A stretch of DNA of 64,000 nt from Aradus depressus (lineage: Eukaryota > Arthropoda > Insecta > Hemiptera > Aradidae), in NCBI GenBank assembly GCA_963662175.1, contig OY759217.1, positions 5,644,562-5,708,561 of the forward strand. The letters are read 5' to 3'. Shown one piece after another: positions 10,136 through 20,929 of the stretch. Each line of letters begins with the position of its first letter. The first letter of the stretch is position 1. Both the position numbers and the translations under genes were made by a program. Under the pieces are notes generated by a model. It was given only the letters and a program-made list of their open reading frames with translations. It did not search any database and was not told the DNA's origin.

Positions 10136-10447
10136 AAAAAAATAAATAAAAAAATTTATTATAAATTGCACAATATGTCCTCGTTCCTCAAGTTAGAGCT
10201 GCAAATAGATTTAGTCAAGTAAGAATGGCGTAATTTTCCTTTTATGTATTTTGCTCCTTACGTCATCTTGATTTTTCAAAACTGTTACGTCTTGGCTAAC
10301 CCACGCAACCAATGAAATAGGTAATAATTAAAGTCATATAGAATCATTATTAATTAAAGAACAACAATTTATTTTACATATCAACAAATAATTTCTCATT
10401 ACATTCTTTATTTTCTTGTTATTGTTTCATATATTTTATTGTTTTAT
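10136..10447. other. No gene seen
   Basis: A-rich after the LINE tail, then unassigned AT-rich sequence. Confidence 0.5.
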
Positions 10448-10660
10448 AATCAATAGTCGACTTATTTTGAGGCTCCTAAATCTTCATACTGAATTTTGTG
10501 TCGATAAATTTATTACATCGACAGTTATTGGAATTTTTGTGTTGATCCCCCCTTTCCCTCGGCCGATTCCGCAAAAAAAATAATAGCTGTCGTCCTTATC
10601 GGTTTTATGAATTTACATATGACATTTTGTGTCGATACGTTCATTAAAACCGTAGTTGAG
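10448..10660 (-). repeat. HER repeat fragment (minus)
   Basis: GGCTCCTAAATCTTCATACTG, TCGATAAATTTATTACATCG, CAGTTATTGG and CGGCCGATTC occur in family order, with parts of two modules. Confidence 0.7.
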
Positions 10661-11340
10661 CTGAGTTTACGAAGCTCTTTCTTAGGCGACTCATGTATTT
10701 CGTTGTACTCGTACTCCTCCCAAACCCCTTTACCGATCACATTGAAATTTGCCACGATGGTAGTGGACACGGTGACGATGGTTTACTAATAAAAAAATCT
10801 GAAATCGAACATACCATGGAGGACTAATCACCGAAAAACGAAATCTCCATTGAAATCAATTGAGAGACCAAATTCTCGCGCAAAATAGAATTTTTCGATT
10901 TCAAATGTAAAAATCCGGGCGAAGCCCTTTTCGGTTTACCATCGGACACCAATTTTTATGAGCAGTTTTTATCAGTGTTCTAACGTACAAACTTCAACTT
11001 TTTTTCTATAAAAATATTCACAGCTGTTGTTGTCTACAAAAAGGCTGAATTCAATTGAAATCTATTTAAAGTATTAATATATTCATAAAGAACATACAAG
11101 GTGAGAAGTTACTGATAACACAGGACAACGATGAAAAAACTTTTTCAATAATTTTACCTAATTCCTGAGTTGTTTCGTGTGCTGATTCCAAAAATATTAA
11201 TAAAAAAGTCGTATCACCCACTAATTTCTCACATTTTAATATTTAAAAAAATATAATATAAGAGTTAATACAATTCAAGTACCCCGCCAAAATTTAATCA
11301 GTAACTAGGTGGCACTGTTGTGGGTACAATTCAGTGGATT
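10661..11340. other. Upstream flank of the 11.3-kb gene
   Basis: AT-rich with no other gene. 11208-11260 (GTATCACCCACTAATTTCTC) is an imperfect inverted match to 12826-12860 downstream of the gene (TGTGAGAGAATTGTGGGTGA), hinting that the gene sits between inverted flanks of a mobile unit. No promoter motif can be assigned. Confidence 0.4.
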
Positions 11341-12741
11341 ATGACTAGACAGTCTATTACATACATGGTCACTTGTCTCTTTGTTTCTGCATATAACTCC
11401 AAAAATAAGAAAGTAATTGTCTATCCTAACCTCACTTCAGCTGACCGGCCGGTAGCACATGGACCGGGACTTCCTGTCCCTGAGCCATCTCAGTCTATTG
11501 ATGACGTTTTACAGTCCAGTCCCGAATTTAATAAGAGTGATGATGAGTTCCAATGTTCTCCAGAAAATTTAAAACCACAGTTGTTTACACAAGCTGAGTT
11601 GAATGATTTAGTGAGAGATTTGGGTTTGACTAAGGAAAAAGCAGAATTGCTTGGTTCTAGATTGAAAGAAAAACATTTATTGGAATGTGGAACATCTATT
11701 TACCATTATAGAACAAGAGATCAACAGTTTGCTCAATTTTTCAAGCAGGAAGAGGATTTGGTTTACTGCCATGATATTGGCAGTCTAATGAATGAATTTG
11801 GCATTGAGTACAAGAAGGAAGATTGGAGACTTTTTATAGATTCAACAAAAACTAGTTTAAAAGGTGTTCTGTTACACGATGGAAACACTTATGCTTCATT
11901 GCCTGTTGCTCATTCAGTCCACATGAAGGAAACTTACGAAAATCTTAACATAATTTTACAGAAAATTAACCATACAGCTCACGATTGGATGCTATGTGTA
12001 GATTTGAAAGTTGTCTCCATGCTCCTTGGTCAACAAAAGGGATTTACAAAGTGTCCATGTTTTATACGAGTATGTGAGTGGGACAGCAGAGCAAGGGATC
12101 AACATTGGTCCAAAAAACAATGGCCCGTAAGAAAAATGTTGACACCTGGCGAGAAGAACATTTTGCATAAAACTTTAGTAGACCCAAAAAAGATTCTTCT
12201 ACCACCACTATACATAAAGTTGGGCTTAATGAAACAATTTATAAAAGCTTTGCCTAAAGATGGTGATTGTTTTAAATATTTGTGTAGAAAATTTCCTCAT
12301 TTATCAGAAGCTAAACTGAAAGAAGGGGTTTTCGTTGGGCCTGATATTCGTAAAATGATGTTCGATTCCAGCTTCGAAGCAACGATGAGTACAAAGGAAA
12401 AAGAGGCTTGGATATCATTTAAAGAAGTTGTGACTAAGTTTTTGGGCAATGTGAAAGCCCCTAAATATGAACTTATCGTAGCTAATATGATAGACAAGTT
12501 CAAAACTCTTGGTTGTCTAATGAGCCTTAAAGTCTACTTCTTGCACAACCATTTTGACTTTTTTCCTACGGTGGAATATCAGCATGATGGGTCATTACTG
12601 TTGGTCACTTCACAGAGAACAACGAAATGCATCACATCGGAGAAAAAGCTATACAAGAAACTTTGCAGAGAAAAGGGAAAGGAAATACAAAAAAATAAGC
12701 ACCTAAAATATTCGAATTGTAGTAATTTAATATTATCGTAA
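11341..12741 (+). CDS. Uncharacterised insect multicopy protein, altered C-terminus
   Basis: A 466-codon intronless frame from the ATG at 11341 (a second ATG lies 10 codons in). I recognise it as one of the uncharacterised proteins present in many copies in insect genomes, typified by NSKNKKVIVYPNL followed by HGPGLPVPEP near the N-terminus, ELNDLVRDLGLTKEKAELLG, DWRLFIDSTKTSLKGVLLHD, KKQWPVRKMLTPGEKN, LPPLYIKLGLMKQFIKAL and EGVFVGPDIRKMM. No biochemical function is known to me; the multicopy nature suggests a transposon-derived gene. After HFDFFP (12550-12567) the family signature is lost. The other frame from 12569 reads RWNISMMGHYCWSLHRE and on to a TAA at 12706, which looks like the true C-terminus. 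A deletion of roughly 25-30 codons (from family memory) plus a frameshift would explain this. AATAAA-type signals follow at 12741-12770. Confidence 0.62.
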   Translation: MTRQSITYMVTCLFVSAYNSKNKKVIVYPNLTSADRPVAHGPGLPVPEPSQSIDDVLQSSPEFNKSDDEFQCSPENLKPQLFTQAELNDLVRDLGLTKEKAELLGSRLKEKHLLECGTSIYHYRTRDQQFAQFFKQEEDLVYCHDIGSLMNEFGIEYKKEDWRLFIDSTKTSLKGVLLHDGNTYASLPVAHSVHMKETYENLNIILQKINHTAHDWMLCVDLKVVSMLLGQQKGFTKCPCFIRVCEWDSRARDQHWSKKQWPVRKMLTPGEKNILHKTLVDPKKILLPPLYIKLGLMKQFIKALPKDGDCFKYLCRKFPHLSEAKLKEGVFVGPDIRKMMFDSSFEATMSTKEKEAWISFKEVVTKFLGNVKAPKYELIVANMIDKFKTLGCLMSLKVYFLHNHFDFFPTVEYQHDGSLLLVTSQRTTKCITSEKKLYKKLCREKGKEIQKNKHLKYSNCSNLILS

Positions 12742-13099
12742 ATAAAAATTGTAACCTAATAAAAAAAACTAAGATTTTTTAATTTTTATGTATCAAATTT
12801 TCCCTATTTTGAAATATATAATCGATGTCATATTGTGAGAGAATTGTGGGTGATAAAAAAAAAAAACTGATACCAAATACGGTTTCAGCGCCCAAAAATA
12901 CATAAGATTTAGGTGAATTGGTTTAAAAAGTTTTTACAAACATTGTTTTTGTTGGCTTGTGTAATTATTAAAACATTAACTGAGTTTTTTATACAGATAT
13001 GCCTGACTGAGCTCAGTTTTTGCAAACCGCAGAATGTATTGCACAGCTAGTTATCAAAGTTTTTCTGTGTCTCCCCCAAGTCTACCAAAATGAAGTTCT
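12742..13099. other. 3' flank of the 11.3-kb gene
   Basis: AATAAAAATTG and TAATAAAAAAAACT directly after the stop could be polyadenylation signals or a decayed poly-A tail. The rest is AT-rich and unassigned. Confidence 0.4.
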
Positions 13100-13410
13100 A
13101 AGAGTTTAAATTTTAAGGGGAATTAAGTCCCCTCCCCTACCCCCCCCCCCCCTTACTTTCTGCCGATTTTCCTGAAGATTAACAGGTATTGTCCTCATGG
13201 GGTTTTGACTTTTAATACGAAATTTCATCTTGATGCACTTATTACATCGGTTGTTATTGGGATTTTTGAGTTGATCCCACTTCTGATCACCCCTTCCTCT
13301 TCGGCCGATTTCGCTGAAAATTAATAACTATGGGCTTAAAATTTATATATGAAATTTTGCTTCGATACATTCATCACAATGGCAGTTATTAGAGAATAAG
13401 TTACTCCTGT
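13100..13410 (-). repeat. HER repeat fragment (minus)
   Basis: Three modules with CATCTTGATGCACTTATTAC and ATCGGTTGTTATTGGG, CTTCCTCTTCGGCCGATTTC, and ATACATTCATCACAATGGCA. Confidence 0.7.
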
Positions 13411-14329
13411 CCCCATCTATGAAATTTTAAATTGTTAAAATTTTTAGATGGTTTTATTTATTTATTTTTATTATAAAAAAATTTTAAATTTTATTTATTA
13501 AAATATTTTAATTTTCATTCAAATTTCAAAAATTTTTATTTTATGAGACAAGACTGATGATGAGGGCAACCTCGAAAGCCGGCTAGCTAATACAAATAAA
13601 AATCTGTGAGAGGTGAGACTACATGTTATTTGACAACCTGTTAATACATAATGACATCTCACTACATCAGCGCCATCTTCATATTAATAAGAATTGTTTT
13701 TCTTCATTTTCCGAATCATAGTGTTGGAGAACATCAAATTTCTGTACGGTTACATAACCTTTTCTATACTTCGTACAGTTGGGGAAGTAAACAATTTACA
13801 GTTGAGAAAACTCACATTTAAGAAACACTTTTCTATTTTTCCAATTTCCTCTTTGCGCAATTTGGCTGAAAATCAATCTTCTCAACATTACTTAAGGTCT
13901 TTTTGAAAATTACCCGCTCCATCGTTATGAAAGTTCCATTACGCTCGTGTGCTTCTTTATACTAAATTTTCTTTTATACGTAATCATATTGGGTTGTATA
14001 AGGTCATACATTTTGTGACCTCATTATACATAGGAAATATTTTGTATAAGGCGTGATAATGTAACCTTATTAAAAAAATAAAATATTATGGACAGACGCT
14101 AATGAGGAAGGGGAGGTCGAGAAAGAGTTCGCCTCACACACCTTCAACACCTAGCTTTGAATTATGTTTAAAATTAAATAAAAAGGATAAAAGTCTATGT
14201 AATAAGATGAAAATATAAAAGCAAAAATATGGTAATATTAAACAATTTTGTCACTAGACAGATGAGAATTTCAAATATTGTTTTTGGAGGCACTTTCTGA
14301 TTAATTTCACTTCCAAAATTTGTTAGTTA
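13411..14329. other. No gene seen
   Basis: T- and A-rich sequence. 13555-13615 holds TGATGATGAGGGCAACCTCG and GAAAGCCGGC, a motif type also seen at 9358-9420, 20690 and 45550. A HER-like head lies at 13737-13800 (TACATAACCTTTTCTATACTTC). Confidence 0.45.
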
Positions 14330-14945
14330 CTTATTATGACGCCAATTTTTGGGGTTTTTGAGTTGAGCCCCAACTCTAATCCCCCCTTCCTTTCTGCCGA
14401 TTCTGCTGAAAAATGATAAGTGTCGGCTTTATGGGGTTTTGGTCACACATATAAAATTCTGTGTCGACATATTCATTCTACTGGCAGTTTTTAGAGTTTT
14501 TATATTAAGCCTCCCCCCTAATCCCCCTTCCCTTTGGTCGATTTGGCTGAAAAACAATAGGTATTGTCTTTAGAGAGTTCTGAGTTCACGTATAAAATGT
14601 CGTATCGATATATTCATTCTATCGGGAGTTATCGTGTTCACAGACACACCGCATTTTTTTTTTTCATATTTGCAATCTAGAGATTGGAAAGCATGAAATT
14701 CCGTTAAATAATCCGCATCGAATTTTTGACATATTTCATAACTTCCCCTATACTTCGTATAGCTGGGAAATAAAAAATAGTGTGCTGTTCTCATCTGTAG
14801 GGAACATACCGAGCTTCTAACTGGTATACTACCGTGCGGACTCTATTTATCCAATTAGAAGCATTACTCAAACTAGGAATAGAAAATTCCTAGAATTATT
14901 ACTCAAACTAGGAATAGAAAGTTCCTAGAAGTATATATTATTTAA
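14330..14945 (-). repeat. HER copy (minus) with contracted 35-bp minisatellite
   Basis: Modules with GGCAGTTTTTAGAG, ATCGGGAGTTATCGTGTTCA and the head CATAACTTCCCCTATACTTC at 14740-14775. 14799-14935 is the inverse of 7870-7960 plus about 2-3 units of the 35-bp minisatellite. Confidence 0.72.
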
Positions 14946-15778
14946 ACTATGGAAAATTTATGTTCAGCTCCGCACCTGCAATAGTAAAGTGTGTACAAAA
15001 ATTGAATATAAAGAGTGGAGGAAGTCTGTTGTAAGGGGATACGACCGGGGCTAAAACCGCCAGATGTCCACCAATGAAATTAGAGCTAGTGGCGTCACTT
15101 CCTTTAGAGAACGGGGGAGGAGGGTGCATAATTGAAAAGACCAGACACCCCCCACCCCCACCAATTTGGGCAATTTTGTTGGTCTATCAATTTGGTTTCG
15201 TGATCAGGGGGGTGCTGTTTCACTCAAATATGTTAATAAGACCACCCGTAGTCTTCCTTCGTTACACGTTTGACACTCTCACCCTTCCTAGGTAGCGCCG
15301 CGTTTAAACATTCTTCAGTTCATAATTTATAAGTTAGACCACGCCCCCAGGAATATTATAAAAAATTTTCATACTCAGGGAATCGGGATAAGTTAAGTTA
15401 CAACATTTATTTTGGATTTGAGGAATTAATTTATTATTTTCTTTATTATTCCCTCCTCTTCACTGTCTTTATAACAATAATATTTATTCCTGGTAACCAT
15501 ACGATGGTAATCATGGTATCATCGCCAACACAAAGATTAAAAGTGATGTGCGTTTACGATTAATTGTGATTCACTTTTAAACTTAGTGCTGACGGTGGCA
15601 TAAGCCGAATCCGCTACACATTATGTATGTATTTATATGAAGTTAGATAATAAATAAATTAAACAAGTTATTTATCTTTTCATTCATTATAAAAGTAAAT
15701 ACGATATAAATTATAGGATATATAGATGGAGGACTTCTGCCAAAAACATAAAAATGAATACAAGAATATGTCATTATT
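14946..15778. other. No gene seen
   Basis: A slightly GC-richer patch at 15040-15290 contains short incidental frames. The rest is AT-rich. No family recognised. Confidence 0.5.
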
Positions 15779-16562
15779 AGTAATAATAATAAAGTTTTTA
15801 TTGTTTAAAGGGGTCACCCCTATACAATTGAGTCAGTGACCATTACATTTACAATATTAACATATTCAACATTTTATATTGGTCAGCTCAACGTAATATA
15901 TATAAAGGAACCTTTGCACAAGACTATAAAAATAATAAAATAAAATAAACATTACATTAATTTGGTTAAATCGGTACAAAACTGTATGTGAGTGAGAATA
16001 AAGTACAAAATATATAAATGAAATTAATATGAATTTAGAACAGAGAAATAAACAAAAATATTAATATTGATTTAAGAGATTAAAAGAGAGAGGGGGGAAA
16101 ATAAGAATAAAAAAATGTATAAATAAATAATAAATACAAATTAATAATAATAATAATATAACAAAGAGAGTAAGTATGGAGTGGGGATGTAGGTGTTGAA
16201 TATAAATATATTATGGAAGAAGTTTCAAAGCGCTGATTAAATAATAGAAAATGTTTGAGATATCATTCTTATTATGGGCCGGAAGTAATGTATGAAAGTT
16301 GGATCGGTCTATACTGATACTCTGAGGCAGGAGGAAGTGGCTTCTAATGGGGGAGTAGATCGGACAGGATATTAACAGGTGGTATACGTCTTCCAATTCA
16401 GTTTTATTGCAGATTTTACAAAGTTTCTGGGGATTAAGGGTGTATACATTATTTTTGTAACGAATTTTAAGACAATACTTGCCAGATAGACGGAGTTGAG
16501 ACAGTGTTTTGATGTGTGAGAAAGGAGCATTCAGGTTTGGAGTTGATTTGGGTAGTTTAAGT
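15779..16562 (-). mobile_element. 5'-truncated I/R1-like LINE
   Basis: Minus-strand coding tail (16562 to 16209) followed by a roughly 420-bp 3' UTR ending TGACCCCTTTAAACAATAAA and a TTATTATTATTA tail near 15779-15830. No TSD was identified. Confidence 0.75.
16211..16555 (-). pseudogene. Non-LTR retrotransposon C-terminal Cys/His domain
   Basis: The minus strand reads SHIKTLSQLRLSGKYCLKIR, then LNPQKLCKICNKTELEDVYH and LLISCPIYSPIR, ending SALKLLP-stop. The C-x2-C ... H-x4-C cluster (CKIC ... HLLISC) is the zinc-knuckle-like tail of I/R1-type ORF2 proteins, thought to bind nucleic acid. The frame is open through 115 codons to the stop, but it is cut at the 5' side, with no reverse transcriptase palm. 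From the tail alone the clade cannot be narrowed further. Confidence 0.75.
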
Positions 16563-17029
16563 TATTCTTGACTACTAAATAATAAATAAGTTTACTGAAT
16601 ATCAACATAAAGTTTTATATTGCCATTGAGAAGCCTGAATAAGACATCTATTGATTTCAGTCTTATTAGGCCAAGAGAATGAAAACTTATATACAAAGTA
16701 GTATAAAGCTCCTGATTTATAAAAAGTAACATTTTCCTTGTGATATTTTATGACTATTTTTCAATCCAATACCTAATAAAAAATAAATAAATAAAAATCT
16801 TAAATATGGAAATACTTACATTCATTAGAAGAAGTCGTTCTTTTTGCACAATTAGGCCATTAGATCTGAAACAAAAAAACAATAATACATTATTATATAT
16901 TTAACTTTGAATAATAAAAAAATAACTAACATTTATTTATTGAGCTTTTTATTGTTTTTATTACAAATAGTATATAAATAATTTTTAGAAAATATTACAA
17001 CATTTCTTATACTGAAGGTATAAGAATGT
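16563..17029. other. No gene seen
   Basis: AT-rich; nothing recognised. Confidence 0.5.
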
Positions 17030-17362
17030 AAAAAGGTCGTCGGGGAGTCACTAGCAATATACTTTACCCCAGACGAATTAATCAATTACGTCTTCGTGTT
17101 AAGCCCTTCCCAATTCTCCCTTTCATTTGGACTATTTGACCGAAAATCAATAGGTGTCATACTTAAGGGGATACACATTTAATATTTCGTGTCGATATAT
17201 TGATTCTATCGGTAGTTATCGAGTTCGGACAGATTTTTTTTTTTTTTTTTTCATTTTTGGTATCAGGGGGTTGAAAAATATGAAATTCCGTTGAAAACTC
17301 AACATCGAATTTCCGACCCATTACATAACATCCCCTATACGTCGTACAGCTGGGGAAGTAAA
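17030..17362 (-). repeat. HER repeat copy (minus)
   Basis: GGTCGTCGGGGAGTCACTAG, TTACCCCAGACGAATTAATC, two modules, then CATAACATCCCCTATACGTC and the CGTACAGCTGGGGAAGTAAA end. Confidence 0.78.
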
Positions 17363-17943
17363 GCAGTAAGTACTATTCAGGAATATGAATACGTCACACT
17401 TCGAAAGATTCTCGAGTGAGACGTTAAGCGATGTTCCTGAGTCTGGGGTAGACAACATTTAAGACTTTAGAGACGGGTCATGTCTACCACAATTTCGTTT
17501 CTGGATTGTCAGATTATTCAGTTGGAAAGTTTTACAATGTTATGTTATGGTCCACCATGTTTTGTTATTTCTCCCGAGGGGGTGGGGGAGGGGGCTGGAT
17601 TATTTTGTCCAGGATTTCCTCTGCCTCTTGTTCGAGAAGATCCGGTTCCTGTCGGCAATATTCACCCAAGACAACTCCACTTCTGCCTCCACTGGTTCCT
17701 CTTTTGAAGGAATTTAATACCCTTAGGTATGTAGGCCCCCCCCCCCCCCCCCCCCCCTCCCCCAGGCATTCGACAAAGGGCGAGTACCCATGTTATTTGT
17801 AAACAGAAGAGGCAACCTCCTTCTTTCTCCGTCCATCATATTGTTGACTAGCAGGTTACCCAGCGTTTCCTGAAATAACTTTACATTAATAAAAATAATA
17901 TTTATTTCTATTAAGCAATAATAGTAATATGATACAACACAAA
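17363..17943. other. No gene; poly-C at 17736-17757
   Basis: A GC-richer patch (17560-17780) with 22 consecutive C. Overlapping frames there give proline/glycine runs and are not gene-like. Confidence 0.55.
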
Positions 17944-18625
17944 AAAGTCATCGATAAATCACCGGCAATGTACTTCCCCAAAACGAATTAATCATTTAAC
18001 TTTTCGCATCCCGTCTAGTCTAACGTTTGCGCTAATATTCAACAATGATTTACACAGTGGCTCCTAAATCCTCATACTAAATTTTGTGTCGATAAATTCT
18101 TTACGTCGACAGTTATTAGGGTTTTTAAATTAAGCACCCCTCTGGTCCTCCTTTTCCCTTCTTCCGATTCCACTGAAAATTGATGTGTTGCCCTTTATGG
18201 GGTTATCAATTCACATGAAAATTTGTATTGATACGTTCAATACATCGGCAGTTATTAAAGTTTTTGAAATAAGTCTCTCCCTGAATCCCCCCTACCCAGA
18301 AATCGATAGGTGTTGTCGATATATTCATTCTATCGGCAATTAATAAAGTTTTATTGTTAATCTTCACCCGTAACCCCTTTCCTTTTCGTCAATTTGGCTT
18401 GAAAATCAATAGGTGTCATCGTTAGAGGATACTAGATTCATATACAATATTTCGTCTCGATGCATTCATTCTATCGGGAGTTATCGTGTTTACAGCCCCA
18501 CAAGCACAGAGACAGATTTTTTCATTTTTATATTTTTTGAATCTAGGGGCCGACAAAAATAAAATTCCGTTGAAAACTGCGCATAGAATTTTTGACCGAT
18601 TCATAACTTCCCTTATACTGTACTT
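17944..18625 (-). repeat. HER repeat copy (minus), multi-module
   Basis: Opens AAAAAGTCATCGATAAATCACC, TGTACTTCCCCAAAACGAAT. Four modules repeat the GATA-TTCAT-ATCGGCAGTTATT core at about 18087, 18225, 18313 and 18455 (spacing 138, a shortened 88, and 142), showing the internal tandem organisation clearly. It ends CATAACTTCCCTTATACTG. Confidence 0.85.
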
Positions 18626-19064
18626 ATAGCTATTATAACTACAATATCAATATATATCGAACGTATTACTATCGTACATCGTATTACTAGAGACCTGTGC
18701 TAATTGCAGTTCCGTTGCGTGTCTTTAAAGACAAGACCTGGTACCAAAGCAGCAATGATCACTCTGTTCTATAGACAAAAATACCAGTCAACATGTTCCA
18801 CTTTTTCGATCAATGCCAATCACGTACTTCTTTCTTTCTTCCGCTGTTTGCCACGTCCGAACAATTCGATACGCAGCTTGTATCTAGCTCCCAATCTCTA
18901 TCAATGTGTTCATCCTTAATTGAAACCTGACCATCAAGAATATCCAAGTCTAGAAACCCCAGACATATTGTGGATATTTATAATAAATATATAAAACGTA
19001 TTTCCAGTGGTTTCTAAACTGTGAAGTAACCTGAATGTTGAGCTAAACTGAAGGTATTTGAGCA
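18626..19064. other. No gene seen
   Basis: Unassigned; only short incidental frames. Confidence 0.5.
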
Positions 19065-19320
19065 GAGATAGCGTGCTTGTCTATTTAGCTCAAAATCGCG
19101 GGCTCGGAACCATACCGAGGCCCTTAAGTTATTGTTTTGGGAGGTGAAAAACCCTCGAGCTCGCTGTTCTTCGGATGGGACGTTAAGCAATGATGCCGAG
19201 CCTGTACGATGTCAGGTATTTGTTAGAGACTCCTACCGTAGTTGAATCGAGCTCATGTCGATCAGGGCGACAGAAGAGCGCTCTGGTATTAGGCGATGAA
19301 GTAGTTAAAATCCGGGTATT
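19065..19320 (+). mobile_element. SINE copy, 5'-truncated
   Basis: GCGTGCTTG...GCGGGCTCGGAACCATACCGAGGCC (B-box region) then CTTCGGATGGGACGTTAAGC, GCCTGTACGATGTCAGG and GAGCGCTCTGGTATTAGGCG. It lacks the first part of the tRNA head and the far 3' tail. The short frames in it are not genes. Confidence 0.8.
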
Positions 19321-19408
19321 TGACAAACGTTTGTCTATTGTCGATGATGTGGGTCGCGAAAATTTTATAGACCCTTCTCCTCTGGTTTCCAATTTACCTT
19401 GAGCTGAT

Positions 19409-19545
19409 TTGGATACACTGCGACTTCATAGAAATTTGAATTTACAAATAACATTTTGTGTCGATATTTCCATTACTTCGGCAGTTATTAAGTTTTTTTT
19501 GTTAAAACTTCCTCTCCCGCCTTCCCCAATTGCTATACCTATATT
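19409..19545 (-). repeat. HER repeat fragment (minus)
   Basis: TTGAATTTACAAATAACATT, TTGTGTCGATATTTCCATTAC and CGGCAGTTATT: one module between two SINE copies. Confidence 0.65.
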
Positions 19546-19559
19546 GGAATGTGTGTTGA

Positions 19560-19848
19560 GGGCGTCGGTAGCTCAGTTGTATGCGTGCATGCTTACTGAG
19601 CTCAAAATCACGGATTCGAACCCGACCGAGGCCCCTAGTTTATTTTATTTTAGAAGTAAAATAATCTTAAACAGATGGTACTCGTTATAGACCCCTACCC
19701 TAGGTGAATAAAAATTTAGGGTAGACAAAATTTAGAACTCCCATAGTACAATCGGGCTCATGTCCACCGGAGTGACGAAAGAGCGCTATGGTAGTAGGCG
19801 ATATGACCTCGTAGTTAAAGCCTGGACATGAGTCATAATAACTAACTA
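19560..19848 (+). mobile_element. SINE copy with internal deletion
   Basis: Complete tRNA-like head (GGCGTCGGTAGCTCAGTTG, GGATTCGAACCC) and 3' end ...GAGTCATAATAACTAACTAA, but the ACGCCGTCCTTCGGATGGG block seen in full copies is missing. A deletion subtype or decayed copy. Confidence 0.85.
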
Positions 19849-19864
19849 ATATATAGGTAGGAAA

Positions 19865-20150
19865 AACTTAGGGACTTCTGAATCTTAATAAATTTCATAT
19901 TGATGCATTCGTTACATCGACAGTTAATATGGTTTTTGAGTATAACCTCCTCCATTGTTCTCCTCTATTCCTTGAGCCGAGATTCGCCTGAAAATTGATA
20001 GGTATCGTATTTATAGGATTTTGAATTTAGATGTAACGGTTTGCGTCGATACAATTAATTTTACCTAAGAGATAAAAAAAAAACGTGAGCACGCCGTCCT
20101 TTGGATGGGACGTTAAGCGATATTCCTATTTAAGACTCCCACAGTTGAGC
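19865..20150. repeat. HER fragment (minus) plus SINE scrap (plus)
   Basis: 19880-20060 is a HER module pair (TGATGCATTCGTTACATCGA). 20070-20150 is a SINE internal scrap (GAGCACGCCGTCCTTTGGAT, GGGACGTTAAGCGAT). Confidence 0.6.
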
Positions 20151-20264
20151 TAACAGGGAAAGGATAACATCATTGGATACTTAGGTCTCTAGGTGTACAT
20201 ACCAGCCCTATCAAAAGATACTACCCCTCCCCCCTCCCCCCAACCTATTTTTATTTTTTAGTAT

Positions 20265-20540
20265 AAACATGAATTTCCGGTGAAAAATCAATATCGAATT
20301 TATGACGGAATAAATAATTTTCTCTACCCTTCGTACAGCTGTGGAAGGCATATGAAACTTTGAATTGTATACCAGTAATTGAATATTTCCGGTAGCCATC
20401 TTGCCCAGAGACACAAACACACAGACCGAGTAAATAGGTACCTATATATCTAATTTCATTTTCACAAAAACATAAAATAGAACCTAGAAGGTTTATACAT
20501 AACTTCTCCTATTTTATGTACATCTGGGGAAATAGAAATG
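20265..20540 (-). repeat. HER repeat fragments (minus)
   Basis: GAATTTCCGGTGAAAAATCAA, CTACCCTTCGTACAGCTGTG, and a second head CATAACTTCTCCTATTTTATG near 20499-20520. Confidence 0.55.
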
Positions 20541-20929
20541 TGGTCCAAATCATGTAGTTTACAGTTGGGGACTAGGAATAGAAAATGGAAACATTCTTGT
20601 AAAAGAGATTCCAGGAAACAGAGGAGCCATGCTTTTGTGTTCATACAAAATACGGAGAGTGGGATTCTGAATAATTTATTTGATTAGTGCTGATGAAGGC
20701 CTGGCTTGAATAAGCAGAAACTTGGACTCTTGGTAATACAGTTACCACCCCTAGTGTATATAATTTACAACAACACATCAACAATAAAAGTCGTCGGATA
20801 CTCACCCCTAATCGTACTTCCTAGGGATCGATATAACTATAGCTCATGACTATCGATAGTTCAAGCTAAAATAAAAAAACTATAAAAAAAACAAGTTTAT
20901 CGAAATGTTCATATATATTATATTAACTT

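Noticed and set aside
11320..11340. Upstream GTG start of the orphan gene
   Set aside because: Eukaryotic context; the ATG at 11341 is the first plausible start.
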